DNA from: Serratia proteamaculans
GTDB taxonomy: Bacteria > Pseudomonadota > Gammaproteobacteria > Enterobacterales > Enterobacteriaceae
Direction: 5' to 3'
NCBI RefSeq assembly: GCF_008830365.1
Contig: NZ_WBKI01000002.1
Coordinates: 310,001-374,000, forward strand
DNA: 64,000 nt
Both the position numbers and the translations under genes were made by a program. Position 1 is the first letter of the stretch. Each line of letters begins with the position of its first letter. Shown here one piece after another: positions 62,281 through 64,000 of the stretch. The notes under the pieces are model-generated. The model saw nothing but the letters and a program-made list of their open reading frames with translations, had not been told where the DNA came from and made no database searches.

Positions 62281-63174
62281 ATGGATCATCATTTACTCGC
62301 TATTCGGGTGTTTAACCGCGTGGTAGAAACCGGCGGCTTCACCCGCGCCGCAGATTCACTGCGGATGCCCAAGGCCACTGTCACCAAGCTGATCCAGAAC
62401 CTGGAAGATCATCTGCAAACCAAGCTGTTCCAGCGCACCACCCGCAGCGTGTCGGTCACTGCCGAGGGCGAATGCTATTACCAGCGGACGGTAAAGTGGC
62501 TGGCGGAGCTGGAGCAGATGGAAGGCAGCATGACCGAGTCGCAGAGTGCGCCACAAGGCGTGCTGCGCATTGACGCCGGTGGCTCGACTGCACGGCAATT
62601 GCTGGTGCCGGCGCTGCCGGACTTTATCGCGCGTTACCCGCAAATTCAGATCGACCTGGGGGTAGGCGACCGCCTGATCGATCTGATTAACGACAGCGCC
62701 GACTGCGTGATCCGCAGCGGGCCACTGGCCGACTCCAGCCTGATTGCCCGTCGGCTGTTCGAGCTTGAATGGGTGACCTGCGCCACCCCGGCCTATCTGG
62801 CGCGCCACGGTACGCCGCAACACCCTTGCGATCTGGAGCTGGGTTTTCCACTGGCACATTACCGCCATGCGCTGAACGATCGCATCCAGCCGCTGCACTT
62901 TGTTGATCGGGGCAAGGAGATCGATATTCAGCACCGCTATCATGTCAGCGTCAACGAGGGTAATGCGCTGCTGGCGGCGGCACTGGCCGGGCTGGGTATC
63001 ATTCAAACCTTCCGCTTTATGGCTCAGCCGCATCTGGACAACGGCGAACTGGTCAGCCTGCTGCACGACTGGCAGCCACCCTCGGAACAGATGTACGTGG
63101 TCTATCCCTCCAACCGCCATCTAAGCGCCAAGATGCGCGTGTTTATCGATTGGGCGATCGAGACCTTCAAATAA
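62281..63174 (+). CDS. LysR-family transcriptional regulator (CrgA-like)
   Basis: 297 aa. HTH 'FTRAADSLRMPKATVTKLIQ', 'LFQRTTRSVSVTAEGE', effector domain 'RLIDLINDSADCVIRSGPLA'. Same subgroup as the regulator at 50094. It sits just after a terminator, so it needs its own promoter within the preceding 60 bp or reads through. Possible regulator of the MFS gene. Confidence 0.9.
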   Translation: MDHHLLAIRVFNRVVETGGFTRAADSLRMPKATVTKLIQNLEDHLQTKLFQRTTRSVSVTAEGECYYQRTVKWLAELEQMEGSMTESQSAPQGVLRIDAGGSTARQLLVPALPDFIARYPQIQIDLGVGDRLIDLINDSADCVIRSGPLADSSLIARRLFELEWVTCATPAYLARHGTPQHPCDLELGFPLAHYRHALNDRIQPLHFVDRGKEIDIQHRYHVSVNEGNALLAAALAGLGIIQTFRFMAQPHLDNGELVSLLHDWQPPSEQMYVVYPSNRHLSAKMRVFIDWAIETFK

Positions 63175-63226
63175 GCGAAAACTGCCGCTATAGTTGGCTG
63201 TCATTAGGCAAAAAACGAACCGAATC

Positions 63227-63688
63227 ATGCATATTGAACAACTTTCTGCGTATCGCCAGCGCATTGATGAACTGGCTGCATTACTGCATCAGGAGTGGCA
63301 GGATTTTCCCCCGTGGAGCTGCCGCGAAAAAATCAGCCGGCGTCTTGAACAGCGTTGCGAACCGCAGCACCCTGGCATGGCGCTGTTGGCTCTGTCGCCG
63401 CAACAAGAGATCCTCGGCACTGCCAGTCTGATCGTTTACGAATTGGCGGATAAACCGGAGCGAAAGTTCTGGCTGGGTGAAGTCTTTACTTCCCCCCTGC
63501 ACCGCGGTCAGGGGGTGGCTCGCCGCCTGATCGATCACTGCGTCGCCCACTGCCGCCAGCAACAAATCGCCGAATTGTATCTCTACACTCCCGATCAACA
63601 GTTGCTGTATCAAAAACTGGGCTGGCAACCGGTTGAGTTGCGGGAGGTTTGTGGCGAAGACGTGACGGTGATGTGCCGCACGCTGTAA
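63227..63688 (+). CDS. GNAT-family N-acetyltransferase
   Basis: 153 aa. Acetyl-CoA loop in 'LGEVFTSPLHRGQGVARRLI' (RGQGVA) and 'ELYLYTPDQQLLYQKLGWQP'. The start ATG 63227 is chosen by similarity of 'MHIEQLSAYRQRIDELAALL' to related proteins; the ribosome site is weak. Substrate unknown. Confidence 0.85.
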   Translation: MHIEQLSAYRQRIDELAALLHQEWQDFPPWSCREKISRRLEQRCEPQHPGMALLALSPQQEILGTASLIVYELADKPERKFWLGEVFTSPLHRGQGVARRLIDHCVAHCRQQQIAELYLYTPDQQLLYQKLGWQPVELREVCGEDVTVMCRTL

Positions 63689-63746
63689 CCCGGCACGTTG
63701 TGGTATTATTTAGCGTATTATTGTTATCACCCGACGAGCAAATACC

Positions 63747-64000
63747 ATGGCATATATCCCCAAAAACTACGCGAGGCTGGAGACCGGCTACCGCGAAAAA
63801 GCACTGAAAATCTTCCCCTGGGTCTGCGGGCGTTGCTCGCGCGAGTTTGTTTATTCCAATCTGCGCGAACTGACGGTCCACCATATCGATCACGACCACA
63901 GCAACAACCCGGAAGATGGCAGCAACTGGGAAATGCTGTGCCTGTATTGCCACGACCACGAACACTCCAAATATACCGAAGCCGATCAGTATGGCTCTAC
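63747..64000 (+). CDS. yajD: HNH nuclease YajD, 3' end outside the window
   Basis: First 84 codons of an HNH endonuclease-fold protein, almost identical to E. coli YajD (about 115 aa): 'MAYIPKNYARLETGYREKAL', zinc cysteines in 'VCGRCSREFVYSNL', HNH core 'LTVHHIDHDHSNNPEDGSNW' and 'LCLYCHDHEHSKYTEADQ'. The final ~30 codons are beyond base 64000. Nuclease activity is inferred from the family. Confidence 0.95.
   Translation, partial: MAYIPKNYARLETGYREKALKIFPWVCGRCSREFVYSNLRELTVHHIDHDHSNNPEDGSNWEMLCLYCHDHEHSKYTEADQYGS

Overview
The window reads as a chromosomal segment of an enterobacterium, most likely Serratia or a close relative. The evidence is the GC-rich coding sequence, close matches by eye to enterobacterial families (SseA, SrfABC, YehS, LgoRTD, LsrG, LsrK, YjaB, YajD), and four ERIC elements. 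I found no tRNA or rRNA genes, CRISPR array, transposase or prophage. The species is an inference; none is proved by the sequence.

Layout. 1-6 kb: a 5'-truncated amidohydrolase, a Gfo/Idh/MocA dehydrogenase, an SDR remnant, an AraC regulator coupled to a NAD(P)-binding protein, DUF523 and a Nudix hydrolase. 6-12.5 kb: a tightly overlapping srfABC operon. 12.5-19.3 kb: sseA, LysR, a FAD monooxygenase behind a near-consensus Fur box, GNAT, a Tat-exported acid phosphatase, DUF2165 and an orphan ParD. 19.3-31.2 kb (minus strand): allophanate hydrolase, urea carboxylase, GntR regulator, then urtABCDE. This is a complete urea import and ATP-dependent urea breakdown unit, headed by a sigma-54 promoter with NtrC-like sites. 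Divergent from it are a carbonic anhydrase and a SulP transporter, which could supply bicarbonate. 34-35.4 kb: a decayed toxin/immunity pair beside yehS. 35.6-39.4 kb: a phosphonate-type ABC importer. 39.5-43.1 kb: the L-galactonate genes lgoD, lgoR and lgoT. 43.2-46.1 kb: a second tryptophanyl-tRNA synthetase behind a Trp-codon attenuator, then LysR and an SDR. 46.2-51.8 kb: isochorismatase-like, SUFU-like, MpaB-like, quinone oxidoreductase, LysR, yjaB and a MetQ/NlpA fragment. 51.8-57 kb: TetR with two tandem DUF1471 genes, a DapF paralogue lacking both catalytic cysteines, cytoplasmic alpha-amylase and a RIO kinase. 57-64 kb: AraC, LysE, a reduced lsr locus (lsrG and lsrK only, ERIC between), MFS, LysR, GNAT and a 3'-truncated yajD.

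Most notable: (1) the 17-residue leader peptide with tandem Trp codons plus mutually exclusive hairpins before trpS; (2) the sigma-54/NtrC/GntR control region of the urea amidolyase operon; (3) the lsr locus apparently collapsed to lsrG and lsrK around an ERIC element; (4) a toxin/immunity module in which each gene carries one inactivating lesion; (5) the Ser/Ser DapF paralogue. Several gene remnants (SDR, MetQ/NlpA, the toxin pair, an ORF at 15.7-16 kb) mark sites of past gene loss.
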